Assembly: GCA_012520815.1 (NCBI GenBank)
Contig: JAAYNM010000083.1
Span: forward strand, 1-64,000
Source: Clostridiales bacterium
GTDB taxonomy: Bacteria > Bacillota > Clostridia > Lachnospirales > Lachnospiraceae
Direction of reading: 5' to 3'
Length of the DNA: 64,000 bases
The position numbers and the translations under genes were made by a program. The first letter of the stretch is position 1; every line of letters starts with the position of its first letter. Below are positions 36,184 through 47,536 of the stretch, one piece after another. Below the pieces are notes generated by a model. The model was not told where the DNA came from, ran no database searches, and worked only from the letters and a program-made list of their open reading frames with translations.

Positions 36184-36887
36184 TGAAAACTCGATTAGAT
36201 AAATACTTAACTCATTGTGGAGTGGGTACTCGCAGTCAAGTAAAATTATTAATAAAAAACGGAAAAGTTACAGTCGATGGAGAAATCACAAAAAAATCAG
36301 AGACTAAAATAGATGAAAATAATATCGTAACTTGTAATGGAGAAATAATGCATTACAATGAATTTGAATATTTTATGTTAAATAAACCAAAAGGTGTGGT
36401 TTCAGCAACAAAGGATAATGTTTCTACTACAGTAATTGAATTAATTAAAGATTGTACCCACAAGGATATATTTCCAGTAGGAAGGTTGGATAAGGATACA
36501 GAAGGTCTTTTGATTATCACAGATGACGGTGGTCTAGCCCACAATCTTTTAAGCCCTAAAAAACATGTGGATAAAAAGTATTTCTGTAGATTAGATTACG
36601 AACTTTCACGGCAATCTGCTAAAAAATTAGAGTGTGGTGTTGAAATAGAGGATGGTGTGATTACAAAACCAGCCATTGTTGAATTTACGAGCATCCCTAC
36701 AGAAGTTTTTATCACAATCCATGAAGGAAAATTCCATCAAGTAAAGCGGATGTTTAATGCAGTAGGACTTAATGTTACTTATTTAAAACGAATGTCTATG
36801 GGAAACCTTGTCTTAGATAAGGATCTTTTACCAGGAGAATATAGACCTCTTACTACAGAGGAACTTGAACTATTAAGAAAATCATAA
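36183..36887 (+). CDS. 16S/23S rRNA pseudouridine synthase, RsuA/RluB family
   Basis: 234 residues: S4 RNA-binding domain at residues 1-48 (RLDKYLTHCGVGTRSQVKLLIKNGKVTVDG), then the catalytic domain with MLNKPKGVVSATKD and FPVGRLDKDTEGLLIITDDG, which contains the catalytic Asp. It converts a specific uridine in rRNA; the exact site cannot be told. GAGGAT upstream and TAATG overlap with the preceding gene support the start. Confidence 0.94.
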   Translation: MKTRLDKYLTHCGVGTRSQVKLLIKNGKVTVDGEITKKSETKIDENNIVTCNGEIMHYNEFEYFMLNKPKGVVSATKDNVSTTVIELIKDCTHKDIFPVGRLDKDTEGLLIITDDGGLAHNLLSPKKHVDKKYFCRLDYELSRQSAKKLECGVEIEDGVITKPAIVEFTSIPTEVFITIHEGKFHQVKRMFNAVGLNVTYLKRMSMGNLVLDKDLLPGEYRPLTTEELELLRKS

Positions 36888-36901
36888 ATTAGGAGATTAT
36901 T

Positions 36902-37582
36902 ATGATAAATCAATTTGATGCCGTTATTTTTGATATGGATGGCACACTTATAGATTCAATGATGATGTGGAAAGGTATTGATGAAGACTATCTTGAAAGG
37001 TTTCATATTTCAATGCCAAATCACCTTCAAAATGATATAGAAGGGATGAGCTTTACAGAAACGGCGATATATTTTAAAGAACGTTTTAACATATCAGATA
37101 CAGTAGACAAGATTAAAGCGGATTGGAATACTATGGCACTTGAATTTTATACTAAAAAGGTAGAATTAAAAGCGGGTGTTATGGAATTTTTGAATTATTT
37201 AAAATATCTTGGAAAGCCTCTGGGTATTGCAACTAGCAATTCAAGACAGTTGACAACTGCTTGTTTAGAATATTTAAAAATATCTGATTTATTTGACGCC
37301 GTTGTTACAGGATGTGATATTACAGCGGGCAAGCCACAGCCTGATATATATTTAGAAAATGCCAAATTACTACAGGTTGAACCTAAAAAGTGCTTTGTTT
37401 TTGAGGATATTCCTCAAGGACTTATGGCAGCAATTAATGCCGGTATGACGACTTGTGCAGTGGATGATGAATACTCAAGTGACGTAAAAGACGAAAAAAT
37501 TAAACTGGCTGATTATTACATAAGTGATTTCAACGAATTTATGCAAAAATACACCAGCATGAAGGGAAACTATTATGAATAA
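36902..37582 (+). CDS. HAD family hydrolase (beta-phosphoglucomutase-like)
   Basis: 226 residues. Motif [11 protein letters not shown] at residues 11-20, motif II ATSN, motif III and IV in [15 protein letters not shown] and [11 protein letters not shown]. This is the HAD subfamily that includes beta-phosphoglucomutase and many sugar-phosphate phosphatases. The substrate is not identifiable. TAGGAG precedes the ATG. It overlaps the YgiQ gene by eight bases. Confidence 0.88.
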   Translation: MINQFDAVIFDMDGTLIDSMMMWKGIDEDYLERFHISMPNHLQNDIEGMSFTETAIYFKERFNISDTVDKIKADWNTMALEFYTKKVELKAGVMEFLNYLKYLGKPLGIATSNSRQLTTACLEYLKISDLFDAVVTGCDITAGKPQPDIYLENAKLLQVEPKKCFVFEDIPQGLMAAINAGMTTCAVDDEYSSDVKDEKIKLADYYISDFNEFMQKYTSMKGNYYE

Positions 37583-39593
37583 TGGCTTTTTACCCATATC
37601 AAGAGAAGATATGGAGGAGCGTGGCATAAGTCAATTAGACTTTGTATATGTAATTGGTGATGCTTATGTAGACCATCCATCGTTTGGTCACGCTATCATT
37701 AGTAGAATTTTAGATGATAAAGGTTTTAGTGTAGGTATAATATCCCAGCCCGATTGGAAGGATAAGGATAGTATTTCTGTGCTAGGAGAACCAAGACTTG
37801 GCTTTTTGGTGATGGCAGGGAATATGGATTCTATGGTGAATCACTATTCTGTATCCAAGAAGAAAAGAAGTGCTGATGCTTTTACACCAGGTGGAATTAT
37901 GGGAAAAAGACCTGATTATGCCACAGCAGTTTATTGTAACTTAATAAGACAAACTTATAAGAAAAAACCGATTATTATAGGTGGTATTGAGGCTTCACTT
38001 AGAAGACTTGGACATTATGATTATTGGTCAAACAAAGTTAAGAGATCTCTTCTCCTTGATTCAGGTGCAAACATTTTATTGTATGGTATGGGCGAACGCT
38101 CTATTGTTGAGGTAGCAGAAGCATTGGATTCGGGTTTGGATATAAATGATATTACATTTGTTGATGGAAGCGTCTACAAGACAAAATCCCTTGAGAGTGT
38201 ATATGATTACCATGTATTACCAAAATTTGGTGATATAAAGGCTGATAAAAAGGAATACGCTAAGAGTTTTTATATCCAATACCAAAATACCGATCCATTT
38301 ACATCAAAAAGGTTAGTTGAAGAATATCCTAACAGCGTATATGTTGTTCAAAACAACCCCCAAAAGCCTCTATCACAATCCGAGATGGATTATGTATATT
38401 CATTAAACTATCAAAGAACCTACCATCCCTCTTATGAGGAATTAGGTGGGGTCCCTGCTATTACAGAAGTGAAATTTAGTTTGGTTAGTAATAGGGGATG
38501 TTTTGGTGGATGTAGTTTTTGTGCATTAACTTTTCATCAGGGACGAATTATTCAAACACGAAGTCATGAGTCTATTATTGAAGAGGCCAAAAAAATTGTA
38601 TGGGACAAGGATTTCAAAGGATATATACATGATGTAGGAGGACCAACTGCAAACTTTAGACATACTTCTTGTGATAAGCAACTTAAGCATGGAGTGTGCA
38701 AAAATAAACAGTGTTTATTCCCTAAGGGATGTAAAAATCTAAATTTAGACCATAAGGACTATTTAGAACTACTACGAAAGTTAAGAGAACTTCCAAATGT
38801 AAAAAAAGTATTTATTCGTAGTGGAATTCGATTTGATTACTTAGTTTATGATAATGATGATACATTTTTTAGAGAAATGGTTAAACATCATATAAGTGGA
38901 CAACTTAAAGTTGCTCCTGAGCATATTTCAGATAACGTTTTATCTAAGATGGGTAAACCGGCAAACAGTGTATACGAAAAATTCATAAAGAAATACAAGA
39001 AACTAAATGAGGAAATGGGATTAAATCAGTTCGTAGTTCCCTATCTTATGTCCTCGCATCCGGGTTCAACCATGAAGGATGCAGTTGCATTGGCGGAATA
39101 TCTAAGGGATTTAGGATATATGCCAGAGCAGGTACAGGATTTTTATCCAACGCCGTCTACTATTTCTACATGTATGTATTACACAGGGCTGGATCCGCGA
39201 ACTATGGAAGCTGTTTATGTTCCTATTAATCCTCATGAGAAAGCAATGCAAAGAGCATTAATTCAATATAGAAATCCAAAGAACTATGATTTGGTCCTGG
39301 AAGCATTAAAACTTGCTGGAAGGGATGATTTAATTGGTTTTGATAAAAAATGTCTCATAAGACCTCGTAAGATGTCTTACGAAAAAAATTACAAATCCTA
39401 TAAAACTACTACGAAAAAGGCTGCCACTCAAAAAGGTCCTGCAAAAAAATATACAGCAGGGAAGATTACATCTGAAAAAAACACAGTAGGAAAGGCTACC
39501 GCTGGAAAATATACAACTGGAAAAGCCACGGCCAAAAAACAAAAAACAGGTAAGAAATCCATTAGAAATGTCCATAAAAAGAAAGGAATATAA
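37575..39593 (+). CDS. YgiQ family radical SAM protein with Lys-rich tail
   Basis: 672 residues. The N-terminal UPF0313 domain reads [20 protein letters not shown]; the radical SAM cluster Cys are in [11 protein letters not shown] (about 308, 312, 315). The family is widespread and its reaction is not established. From about residue 605 the protein changes to a Lys/Thr/Gly-rich tail of about 65 residues with repeated (A/T)GK(A/I)T units, basic enough to bind RNA or DNA; the core family usually has a shorter basic end. The SDR gene starts directly after the stop. Confidence 0.92.
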   Translation: MNNGFLPISREDMEERGISQLDFVYVIGDAYVDHPSFGHAIISRILDDKGFSVGIISQPDWKDKDSISVLGEPRLGFLVMAGNMDSMVNHYSVSKKKRSADAFTPGGIMGKRPDYATAVYCNLIRQTYKKKPIIIGGIEASLRRLGHYDYWSNKVKRSLLLDSGANILLYGMGERSIVEVAEALDSGLDINDITFVDGSVYKTKSLESVYDYHVLPKFGDIKADKKEYAKSFYIQYQNTDPFTSKRLVEEYPNSVYVVQNNPQKPLSQSEMDYVYSLNYQRTYHPSYEELGGVPAITEVKFSLVSNRGCFGGCSFCALTFHQGRIIQTRSHESIIEEAKKIVWDKDFKGYIHDVGGPTANFRHTSCDKQLKHGVCKNKQCLFPKGCKNLNLDHKDYLELLRKLRELPNVKKVFIRSGIRFDYLVYDNDDTFFREMVKHHISGQLKVAPEHISDNVLSKMGKPANSVYEKFIKKYKKLNEEMGLNQFVVPYLMSSHPGSTMKDAVALAEYLRDLGYMPEQVQDFYPTPSTISTCMYYTGLDPRTMEAVYVPINPHEKAMQRALIQYRNPKNYDLVLEALKLAGRDDLIGFDKKCLIRPRKMSYEKNYKSYKTTTKKAATQKGPAKKYTAGKITSEKNTVGKATAGKYTTGKATAKKQKTGKKSIRNVHKKKGI

Positions 39594-39594
39594 T

Positions 39595-40353
39595 ATGAAA
39601 AAAATCGCTTTAATTACGGGTGCATCATCTGGTTTTGGTAGTTTATTCGCTTCAAAACTCTCTGATACATTTGAATGTATTGATGAATATTGGTTAGTTG
39701 CAAGAAGGGAAGAGAAACTTAAGGAAGTAGCAAAAACAGTTAAAAAGACAGTTAAGATACTCCCTTATGATCTTACAGATGAAAGTACAATAAAAGAAAT
39801 TGTGGATGAATTATACCAATCTTATGTGCAAGTAAAAATGCTCATCAACTGTGCAGGTTTCGGAATATATGGTGATTTTTTAGCAAGTAATGTTAATGCT
39901 GTAAGCGGAATGATTGATTTAAACTGTAAGGCACTTACATTGCTTACAAAAGAGGTAATTCCTTTTATGTGTTACAATAGTAGAATCATTAATGTTGCGT
40001 CGTCTGCTGCGTTTTTACCTCAGAAGAATTTTGCTGTGTATGCGGCATCTAAATCATATGTACTTAGTTTCACAAGGGCACTTAACATCGAAGTTAAGGA
40101 TTTGGATATTTATTGTACAGCAGTATGTCCAGGACCTGCTGATACCAATTTCTTTAATATTGCATTAGAAAACGAAACAGATATACCTTTCTACAAGGAA
40201 TTGTTTATGTCAGATGCCTCAAAAGTGGTTGATAAGGCTATAAAGGATTCAATTACAAAACGTCCAGTATCTGTATATTCAATACCTATGAAAACACTAA
40301 GAATTATTGGAAAAGTGGTACCACACTCATTAACACTAAGGTTTATGGATTGA
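39595..40353 (+). CDS. Short-chain dehydrogenase/reductase
   Basis: 252 residues from ATG 39595 (AAAGGAAT upstream; the frame extends back into ygiQ). NAD(P) motif ITGASSGFG, then NCAGFGIYG, catalytic Ser in VASSAAF, and YAASK with catalytic Tyr and Lys. The classical SDR of the DltE/YqjQ-like branch; the substrate is unknown. Confidence 0.9.
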   Translation: MKKIALITGASSGFGSLFASKLSDTFECIDEYWLVARREEKLKEVAKTVKKTVKILPYDLTDESTIKEIVDELYQSYVQVKMLINCAGFGIYGDFLASNVNAVSGMIDLNCKALTLLTKEVIPFMCYNSRIINVASSAAFLPQKNFAVYAASKSYVLSFTRALNIEVKDLDIYCTAVCPGPADTNFFNIALENETDIPFYKELFMSDASKVVDKAIKDSITKRPVSVYSIPMKTLRIIGKVVPHSLTLRFMD

Positions 40354-40381
40354 ATATAAAATATTTTAAAGGATGGACAAT

Positions 40382-41266
40382 ATGAACGAAGAGAAAAAAA
40401 ACAGGGAAAAATTTAGTGATATGGCAGTTGTTTTAGCAATTAAGGAGCCAAAGAGTAAGGCCTTTTATGAATTATATATTGAAATGGTTCAATTTTTATA
40501 TAATCTAGATGGTTTATATATCATTTTAAGTAAGGACTATCTTGATAAAACACGGGGACTTAGTATTCCGCTAGGGCTTACAAAAGAGAAGTTTCCAGCG
40601 ATATATCTATTTACAGACTACGAATTGGCTGCACAATGGTGTAAGCATTATAATTACTATTTAGAAGATGGTACCCCACCTATTGGTTATTTGCCAAAGG
40701 ATCAAATGGAATTTTTAAATGTTTTTCAAATAGCCTTTCAGTTAGGAATTTATAGATGTATTATTAACGAAGGGGCAAGACTGTTATGCGTAAATATTGC
40801 AGATATGATTAAAGTTAATAATATGGGAACACAAACAATGGCCATGCCTATTGAAGAAATAGAAGAAATGTTAAAACAGGGTAAGCAACCTAAGATAATG
40901 GTACGTTTTAATTGTGTTGAAATAGTTGATTTCAAATATATTGAAGAGGATATTCAGTATTTAAGAGATATAAGAGATAAGATTTTTGATGATTATTGTA
41001 AGGCACTAGAAGATATGAATTTGGAAATCTACTGTAAAGGAAATACTATTCGAAATGCTGGTGAAAAATTCATGACTATCTTTTTCGAAAAGAATGATGA
41101 TATCGGGGAACTACTTAGTTCGGGTGCATATTCACGTATCGAAAAGACTTTCTTTGAATTGGCCTCAGCTATTGATACACGAAAATTATTCGATAACAGA
41201 TATAGTTACATAAGATTAGAGAGTAAAGAAAAGTATCCTAATATAGCCGAATATTTTGGAGAATAA
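40382..41266 (+). CDS. Hypothetical protein, weak SseB-like N-terminus
   Basis: 294 residues from ATG 40382 (AAAGGA eight bases upstream; an ATG at 40373 has no room for a ribosome binding site). No membrane segment. Residues 75-120 (KFPAIYLFTDYELAAQWCKHY) resemble the SseB N-terminal domain, which often has an (F/Y)TS/D-x2-E pattern, but the match is loose. The remainder is acidic and unassigned. It lies between the SDR and YdcF genes in the same direction. Confidence 0.75.
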   Translation: MNEEKKNREKFSDMAVVLAIKEPKSKAFYELYIEMVQFLYNLDGLYIILSKDYLDKTRGLSIPLGLTKEKFPAIYLFTDYELAAQWCKHYNYYLEDGTPPIGYLPKDQMEFLNVFQIAFQLGIYRCIINEGARLLCVNIADMIKVNNMGTQTMAMPIEEIEEMLKQGKQPKIMVRFNCVEIVDFKYIEEDIQYLRDIRDKIFDDYCKALEDMNLEIYCKGNTIRNAGEKFMTIFFEKNDDIGELLSSGAYSRIEKTFFELASAIDTRKLFDNRYSYIRLESKEKYPNIAEYFGE

Positions 41267-41267
41267 G

Positions 41268-42032
41268 ATGAAGAAAATAGTAAATGGAATACAATATATA
41301 TTCCTCTTTATAGCAATTTTTTCTCTTTTATATTTTATTTTTTTATCTGTAAAACTGGATATTTTTACAGTTTTTAATTATTTTTGGTTAATCCTTACAG
41401 TTATATCTTTAAGTATATTTTTTGTATTTAAGTATGCATATGAATCATTGTTAAGTTTACCCAAATGGTTAAAATATGGAATAGAAATTATTGTTTTGAT
41501 TGGATGTTTTATATTTATACTTATTGAGGCATTGATAATCCATGGTAACACTTATCCAAAAGATGTTGAAGCAGATTATGTGATTATTCTTGGTGCTAAA
41601 GTTAATGGCAGTAGACCCTCATTAATTTTACAATATCGGATCGAAGCGGCATTTGAATATTTATCTATCCACGATAATACAAAAGTCATTGTAAGTGGAG
41701 GTAAAGGTGCAGATGAAGATGTTTCAGAAGCATATGCTATGAAGACTGATCTTATCTCGATGGGAATAGACGAAAATAGAATATTAATGGAAGATAAATC
41801 AACAAATACAGTGGAAAATCTTGAATATACATTAAAATTGATTGATGCTAAAAGTAAAGTACTTATAACAACAAGCGATTTTCATTGTTTTAGAGCGGTA
41901 GCATTGGCTAAAAACCTCGGTTACGAAAATGTATATGGCAATCGAGCAAAATCAGTGTGGTATTTGATACCAACAAACTACGCAAGAGAATTCTTTGCTG
42001 TGGTGAAAGATTTTTTATTTAATAATTTGTAA
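41268..42032 (+). CDS. YdcF/SanA family (DUF218) membrane protein
   Basis: 254 residues from ATG 41268 (GGAG seven bases upstream). Three N-terminal membrane helices (residues 1-95), then a DUF218 domain: DYVIILGAKVNGSRPS, VIVSGGKGADEDVSEA, EDKSTNTVENLEY and TTSDFHCFRAV. The family is linked to envelope maintenance and vancomycin tolerance in E. coli (SanA), but its biochemical reaction is not known. Confidence 0.88.
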   Translation: MKKIVNGIQYIFLFIAIFSLLYFIFLSVKLDIFTVFNYFWLILTVISLSIFFVFKYAYESLLSLPKWLKYGIEIIVLIGCFIFILIEALIIHGNTYPKDVEADYVIILGAKVNGSRPSLILQYRIEAAFEYLSIHDNTKVIVSGGKGADEDVSEAYAMKTDLISMGIDENRILMEDKSTNTVENLEYTLKLIDAKSKVLITTSDFHCFRAVALAKNLGYENVYGNRAKSVWYLIPTNYAREFFAVVKDFLFNNL

Positions 42033-42086
42033 GATATTAATTTCCCAAATTTAAAGAAATATAAAATACGAGAAAAAGGTGAATAT

Positions 42087-42659
42087 ATGATATACATTAA
42101 ACATGAAAAAGGTGAATATGGCTATTTGGATGAACGCAAGAATAAATATATGATTTATTCTATTGTGAGTTTGGTTTCGGTATTTGTTTTCTTTTTCACA
42201 GGAATAATAATTTATCACAGCAATAAGTCACTTTTTTCAGTAATTGCCGCTGTAGCAGCTCTTCCAGCTGCAAAGATGATTATTGGATATATTATCATCT
42301 TTCCGTATCATTCAGGAAATAAAGAGATTTATGATACTTGTGTGGAACTTTCACAAGATAAAAATGCAATTTTATCCTGTGATCATGTAATTACTTCGGA
42401 AATTAAAACAAGTTATATTACATTTGCGTTTATTTTAAATGGAAACGTGGTTTTGTACAGTAATCATAAGAAAATTGATACTTCATATGCCGAAAAATAT
42501 ATAAAAGAAATATTAAATCAAAAGTGTAATATTTCAAATATAACGATATACACAGATAGCCAGAAGTTTTTGAGTCGAATAAAAGCTTTAAATAAAAATG
42601 AAAAAATGGAGTCGATGGATGAGCGTATAGCTAAACAGCTTTGTGCATATTCTGTTTAA
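42087..42659 (+). CDS. Hypothetical two-helix membrane protein
   Basis: 190 residues. Two membrane helices (about 24-45 and 51-71) close to the N-terminus, followed by a soluble domain with no motif I recognise. AAAAGGTG before the ATG is part of GAAAAAGGTGAATAT at 42072-42086, which is repeated exactly at 42105-42119 inside the first codons. The RluA gene starts four bases after its stop. Confidence 0.75.
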   Translation: MIYIKHEKGEYGYLDERKNKYMIYSIVSLVSVFVFFFTGIIIYHSNKSLFSVIAAVAALPAAKMIIGYIIIFPYHSGNKEIYDTCVELSQDKNAILSCDHVITSEIKTSYITFAFILNGNVVLYSNHKKIDTSYAEKYIKEILNQKCNISNITIYTDSQKFLSRIKALNKNEKMESMDERIAKQLCAYSV

Positions 42660-42663
42660 TAAA

Positions 42664-43617
42664 ATGAGAGAAGTAATTATCAAAAAAAATGAAAGTGGTC
42701 AACGTTTAGATAAGTTCTTGCTTAAGTATTTAGATAGGGCTAACAATAGCTTTGTTTATAAAATGCTTAGAAAGAAAAATATAGTGTTAAACGACAAGAA
42801 AGCCACTGGAAATGAAAAAATTGCAATTGGCGATAGTGTTAAAATGTATTTTGCAGATGAAACCTTTGAAAAATTCACAAGTATACCTGTAAAACAGAAT
42901 ATAAGGACGGGATATTCCTTAGATGTTATTTATGAAGATGAAGATATTATCCTTATAAATAAGCCAGTAGGTGTACTTTCCCAAAAAGCTGATATCCATG
43001 ATATTTCTATAAACGAAATACTTATAGAATATATGTTAAATAAAGGGTGTATTACACAGGAGGAACTGCAAACATTTAGGCCTTCTGTTACTAATAGATT
43101 AGATAGAAATACTAGCGGTCTTATATGCGCTGGAAAATCATTATGTGGATTACAAATTTTATCTTCTATATTTAAAGATAGAAGCATTTCAAAATATTAT
43201 TTGGCCATAGTTAACGGAAGGGTTCAATCTAGTCAAACTATTGATGGATATCTCTTAAAAGATGAAAAAACTAATAAGGTTACGATTTCAAATAATGGCG
43301 TCGGTGATTTTATTCAAACATCGTATGAGCCTATAAAATATTTAGATGATCTAACTTTGCTTAGAGTTAAACTTATTACAGGAAAAACCCATCAAATACG
43401 CGCCCATTTAGCTAGTATTGGACATCCTCTAGTCGGCGATAGAAAGTATGGTAATTCCTCACGCAATGAACTTTTAAAGAAAAAATATCATATTAATAAT
43501 CAGATGTTACATTCCTATGAAATTATTTTTCCAGAAATGGGTGATGAATTCAAACATCTTTCAAATGCTTCATTTAAGGCAAGAATACCGGATGATTGGC
43601 CAATTAAAGATAATTAA
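42664..43617 (+). CDS. RluA/RluD family pseudouridine synthase
   Basis: 317 residues from ATG 42664, the start that fits the family (S4-like domain [21 protein letters not shown]). Catalytic motif [17 protein letters not shown] near residue 140, with Asn replacing the more usual His before RLDR, a variant seen in other RluD homologues. [24 protein letters not shown] follows. It modifies one or more uridines in 23S rRNA or tRNA. No clear ribosome binding site is present, so translation is probably coupled to the upstream gene. Confidence 0.93.
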   Translation: MREVIIKKNESGQRLDKFLLKYLDRANNSFVYKMLRKKNIVLNDKKATGNEKIAIGDSVKMYFADETFEKFTSIPVKQNIRTGYSLDVIYEDEDIILINKPVGVLSQKADIHDISINEILIEYMLNKGCITQEELQTFRPSVTNRLDRNTSGLICAGKSLCGLQILSSIFKDRSISKYYLAIVNGRVQSSQTIDGYLLKDEKTNKVTISNNGVGDFIQTSYEPIKYLDDLTLLRVKLITGKTHQIRAHLASIGHPLVGDRKYGNSSRNELLKKKYHINNQMLHSYEIIFPEMGDEFKHLSNASFKARIPDDWPIKDN

Positions 43618-43670
43618 GAATGTAAAACCATTGATTATTACTTATTAAAAAGTGAGAAGAGGTAAATGAA

Positions 43671-44204
43671 ATGTCAACTTGGAATTCGAGAGGACTTAGA
43701 GGATCTACCCTTGAAGATATGGTAAATTTATCCATTGATAAGTACAAGGAAAATGGAATAGCACTATTTCAAAAGATACCTACACCGATTAAACCAATTA
43801 AAATAGATTCATCCACAAGACAGATAACGCTGGCATACTTTGATGCCAAAAGTACAGTTGATTACATAGGTGTTGTTCAGGGTATTCCTGTTTGTTTTGA
43901 TGCTAAAGAATGTAATACTGATACATTTCCAATAGCAAATATACATGAGCACCAAGTTGAGTTTATGAAAGAATTTGAAATCCAACAAGGAATCTCATTT
44001 ATTCTTCTATATTACACTCATAAAAACGAGATGTATTATGTACCTTTTCGTGATATACTTAGTTTTTATAATAGAAGTATTAGTGGTGGTCGAAAAAGTT
44101 TTAGATACGATGAAATTGATAAGACATTTAAGGTGAACACCAAGGCGGGTGTACCTGTACACTTTCTTGAAACTATTAATTTAGATTTACAAATGAGATC
44201 CTGA
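43671..44204 (+). CDS. recU: Holliday junction resolvase RecU
   Basis: 177 residues. The start WNSRGLRGSTLEDMVNLS and FDAKSTVDYIGVVQGIPVCFDAKE contain the conserved acidic and Lys residues of the RecU nuclease; HQVEFMKEFEIQQGISFILL is also typical. It resolves the junctions that RuvAB (14267-15857) branch-migrates. Firmicute RecU is often beside a PBP gene, which is not the case here. AGAGGTAAATGAA precedes the ATG. Confidence 0.95.
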   Translation: MSTWNSRGLRGSTLEDMVNLSIDKYKENGIALFQKIPTPIKPIKIDSSTRQITLAYFDAKSTVDYIGVVQGIPVCFDAKECNTDTFPIANIHEHQVEFMKEFEIQQGISFILLYYTHKNEMYYVPFRDILSFYNRSISGGRKSFRYDEIDKTFKVNTKAGVPVHFLETINLDLQMRS

Positions 44205-44257
44205 TTTTGTATATAGAGCATATAACAATCAATAAAATAGAGTGAATTAGGATTTTA

Positions 44258-44286
44258 TTGACAATACTAATTTTATTTAGTATACT
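44258..44286 (+). promoter_or_regulatory. Promoter of the his operon
   Basis: TTGACA (44258-44263), 17 bp, TATACT (44281-44286), with a leader of about 58 nt before hisZ. I see no T-box or His-codon leader peptide. Confidence 0.8.
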
Positions 44287-44350
44287 TTTATGGCTTAATA
44301 GATTGCTAATCTAGTAACACATTGCTAAAGTAAAGTGAGGAAAATCAAAA

Positions 44351-45565
44351 ATGGAAAAGAAGTTACTACATACACCAGAGGGTGTAAGAGATATTTACAA
44401 TAATGAATGCGAAAATAAATTATATCTTCAGGGTGTAATCCATAGAACATTAAAATCTTATGGATATAGTGATATTCAAACACCAACATTTGAATTTTTT
44501 GATATTTTTAATAAAGAAAAAGGTAGTGTACCTTCAAAGGATTTATACAAATTCTTTGATAGGGAAGGAAATACATTGGTACTTAGACCTGATATGACAC
44601 CTTCCATAGCAAGAGCAGCCTCAAAATATTATATGGATGAACAAATGCCCCTAAGATTTTGTTATAATGGTAATACATTTATAAACAATGCTGAACATCA
44701 AGGCAAATTAAAGGAAGTTACTCATATTGGTTCAGAACTTATAGGAGACAATACGTCAGATGCCGATGCAGAAATCATAGCTATTACTATTGATTCTCTT
44801 TTAAAAAGTGGATTAGTAGATTTTCAAATTGAAGTGGGGCATGCTGATTACTTTAAGGGTCTCGTAGAAGCTGCAAATCTCCAAGAAGACAAAATTGAAG
44901 AATTAAAAATCTTGTTATCTAACAAAAACTATTTTGGTGTTGAAGAACTTATTTCGGAGTGTGGTGTTCCCGAAAATGTTAGAAAGGTTTTCACAATGCT
45001 CCCAGAACTTGTGGGTTCTGCAGATGTTATTAGAAGTGCAAAGAATCTTATTTCAAATGATAAGATTAACACTGCACTTGACCGTATGGAAAAGGTTTAT
45101 AATTTGCTTACAATCTATGGATATGAGAAATATGTTTCATTTGATTTAGGCTTTATAAGTAATTATAGTTATTATACAGGTATTGTCTTTGGTGCATACA
45201 CATATGGTACAGGTGATGCTATTGCCAATGGCGGTAGATATGATAATCTATTGTCACAATTCGGAAAAGATGCTCCAGCTATAGGTTTTTGTATTAATTT
45301 AGACAATTTGCTTGTGGCAATGACTAGACAGAAAATTCAATTCCAAAAAACTACATATAAGCAAATAATTCTATACGAAAATTCCCTGTGCAAAGAAGCA
45401 ATTGAACTTGGTGGCAAGCTTAGAGCGTCAGATATTAATGTGGAATTAATACGTAGAAGTTCTAAATTTACTATTGAGGAATATGAAAATTTTGCTAAAA
45501 ATAATTTTGCCTCAAGGATTTACTATATTAATGACAACGAAACTACACAAATTGAATTAAGATAG
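44351..45565 (+). CDS. hisZ: ATP phosphoribosyltransferase regulatory subunit
   Basis: 404 residues, a class II HisRS-like catalytic core without the tRNA-binding domain: [18 protein letters not shown], motif-2-like region [11 protein letters not shown], and [25 protein letters not shown]. HisZ binds the short-form HisG and is needed for its activity and histidine feedback control. It leads the operon hisZGDBI. Confidence 0.95.
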   Translation: MEKKLLHTPEGVRDIYNNECENKLYLQGVIHRTLKSYGYSDIQTPTFEFFDIFNKEKGSVPSKDLYKFFDREGNTLVLRPDMTPSIARAASKYYMDEQMPLRFCYNGNTFINNAEHQGKLKEVTHIGSELIGDNTSDADAEIIAITIDSLLKSGLVDFQIEVGHADYFKGLVEAANLQEDKIEELKILLSNKNYFGVEELISECGVPENVRKVFTMLPELVGSADVIRSAKNLISNDKINTALDRMEKVYNLLTIYGYEKYVSFDLGFISNYSYYTGIVFGAYTYGTGDAIANGGRYDNLLSQFGKDAPAIGFCINLDNLLVAMTRQKIQFQKTTYKQIILYENSLCKEAIELGGKLRASDINVELIRRSSKFTIEEYENFAKNNFASRIYYINDNETTQIELR

Positions 45566-45573
45566 GAGAAACT

Positions 45574-46209
45574 ATGAGATATTTAACATTTGCCCTAGCA
45601 AAGGGAAGATTGGCAAAACAAACTTTAGAAATATTTGAAAAATTTGGTATAACATGTGAAGAAATGAAGGATAAAAATACACGAAAACTTATTTTTGTTA
45701 ATGAAGAACTTAAACTTAAGTTTTTCCTGGCAAAAGCAGGAGATGTACCTACATATGTGGAATACGGTGCTGCAGACGTAGGTATCGTGGGTAAAGATAC
45801 AATATTAGAAGAGGGTCGCAATATTCTTGAAGTTGTGGATTTAGGAATTGGAAAATGTAGAATGTGTGTTTGTGGGCCAGATGATGCAGCAGAGCTACTT
45901 AAACACCACGAGATGATTAGAGTTGCTAGTAAATATCCAAACATTGCGAAAGATTATTTTTATAATAAAAAACATCAAACTGTTGAAATAATAAAATTAA
46001 ATGGTTCTGTTGAACTTGCACCAATTGTTGGTTTATCAGAGGTTATTGTGGATATAGTAGAGACAGGTGCTACTCTTCGTGAAAATGGTCTTGATGTTCT
46101 TGAAGAAATATGTCCATTATCAGCAAGAATGGTAGTAAACCAGGTTAGTATGAAGATGGAAAATGAACGTATTATGAAACTTATAAAAGAACTTAAAAAT
46201 GTCTTATAG
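45574..46209 (+). CDS. hisG: ATP phosphoribosyltransferase catalytic subunit, short form
   Basis: 211 residues, the short form that lacks the C-terminal regulatory domain and depends on His[24 protein letters not shown] at the start and the phosphate loop [18 protein letters not shown]. Condenses ATP and PRPP, the first step of histidine synthesis. TAGGAG precedes the ATG. Confidence 0.96.
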   Translation: MRYLTFALAKGRLAKQTLEIFEKFGITCEEMKDKNTRKLIFVNEELKLKFFLAKAGDVPTYVEYGAADVGIVGKDTILEEGRNILEVVDLGIGKCRMCVCGPDDAAELLKHHEMIRVASKYPNIAKDYFYNKKHQTVEIIKLNGSVELAPIVGLSEVIVDIVETGATLRENGLDVLEEICPLSARMVVNQVSMKMENERIMKLIKELKNVL

Positions 46210-46218
46210 GAGGTAATC

Positions 46219-47511
46219 ATGAGGATAATAAAGTTAACTGAAGAGTCAAAGAAAAATATACTTAATGACCTATTGAAGAGAAGTCCTAATAACTATGACA
46301 GCTATGCTGATGTAGTTGCAAACATTGTAAATGATGTTCGCGCTAGAGGTGACGAGGCTGTATTTGAATATACAAGCAAGTTTGACGGTACTATTATTAC
46401 ATCGGATAGCTTTTTAGTGACTAAAGAAGAAATTGATGAGGCATATTCATTAGTTGAACCTGAATTAGTTGAGATTATTAAAAAGGCTGCCCTGAATATA
46501 AGAGAATATCACGAAAAGCAAAGACAGTATAGTTGGTTTGATTCTAAACCAGATGGCTCACTACTTGGACAAAAAGTGACAGCTCTTAGCAGAGTAGGTA
46601 TTTACGTACCAGGTGGAAAAGCTGCATATCCATCATCAGTCTTAATGAATATTATTCCTGCAAAAGTTGCTGGTGTAGAAGAACTAATAATGACTACGCC
46701 TCCTTCAAAAGAGGGTAAAGTAAATCCAGGAACTCTTGTTGCTGCTCATATTGCAGGTATTGATAAAATATATAAGGCCGGCGGTGCTCAAGCAGTGGCA
46801 GCTATGGCTTTTGGAACAGATAGTATTGAGAAAGTTGATAAAATTGTGGGTCCTGGTAATATTTTTGTTGCTCTTGCTAAGAAGCAGGTATTTGGATTTG
46901 TAAGTATAGACTCAATTGCTGGTCCTTCGGAGATTCTTGTACTTGCTGACGAGACGGCTACTCCAAGATTTATTGCGGCAGATCTCTTATCGCAAGCTGA
47001 ACATGATGAACTTGCATCAGCTATTTTAGTTACTACAAGTGAACAACTTGCCAAAGAAGTTGCAACAGAAGTAGATAAATTTGTGAATGAATTACCTAGA
47101 AGAGCTATTATGGAGAAATCTCTAGAGAATTATGGATACATTTTAGTTGTTGATTCAATGGATGAGGCAATAGATGTTGCTAATGATATTGCATCAGAAC
47201 ATTTAGAAATAGTAACTAAAAATCCATTTGATACAATGACAAGAATCAAAAATGCAGGAGCAATATTCCTTGGTGAATATAGTTCAGAACCACTTGGAGA
47301 TTATTTTGCAGGTCCAAACCACGTTTTACCAACAAATGGTACAGCAAAGTTTTTCTCTCCACTTAGTGTTGATGATTTTATCAAGAAATCAAGTATCATT
47401 TCATATTCAAGAGAAGCATTAGAGCCAATTCACAAGGAAATAATTAAATTTTCCGAATCTGAGCAACTTACAGCTCATGCAAACTCTATAAAAGTTAGAT
47501 TTGAAAAATAG
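46219..47511 (+). CDS. hisD: Histidinol dehydrogenase
   Basis: 430 residues, the usual length. VGIYVPGGKAAYPSSVLM, GPGNIFVALAKK, SIAGPSEILVLAD, catalytic region AEHDELASAILVT and FAGPNHVLPT carry the zinc ligands and active-site residues. Oxidises histidinol to histidine with two NAD+. AGGAGG upstream; ten bases after hisG. Confidence 0.97.
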   Translation: MRIIKLTEESKKNILNDLLKRSPNNYDSYADVVANIVNDVRARGDEAVFEYTSKFDGTIITSDSFLVTKEEIDEAYSLVEPELVEIIKKAALNIREYHEKQRQYSWFDSKPDGSLLGQKVTALSRVGIYVPGGKAAYPSSVLMNIIPAKVAGVEELIMTTPPSKEGKVNPGTLVAAHIAGIDKIYKAGGAQAVAAMAFGTDSIEKVDKIVGPGNIFVALAKKQVFGFVSIDSIAGPSEILVLADETATPRFIAADLLSQAEHDELASAILVTTSEQLAKEVATEVDKFVNELPRRAIMEKSLENYGYILVVDSMDEAIDVANDIASEHLEIVTKNPFDTMTRIKNAGAIFLGEYSSEPLGDYFAGPNHVLPTNGTAKFFSPLSVDDFIKKSSIISYSREALEPIHKEIIKFSESEQLTAHANSIKVRFEK

Positions 47512-47536
47512 TTCCATCATATAAGGAGAATTCAAT

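Noticed and set aside
44205..44350. T-box or His-rich leader peptide before hisZ
   Set aside because: The leader is only about 60 nt and contains no T-box core sequence, terminator/antiterminator pair or run of His codons.
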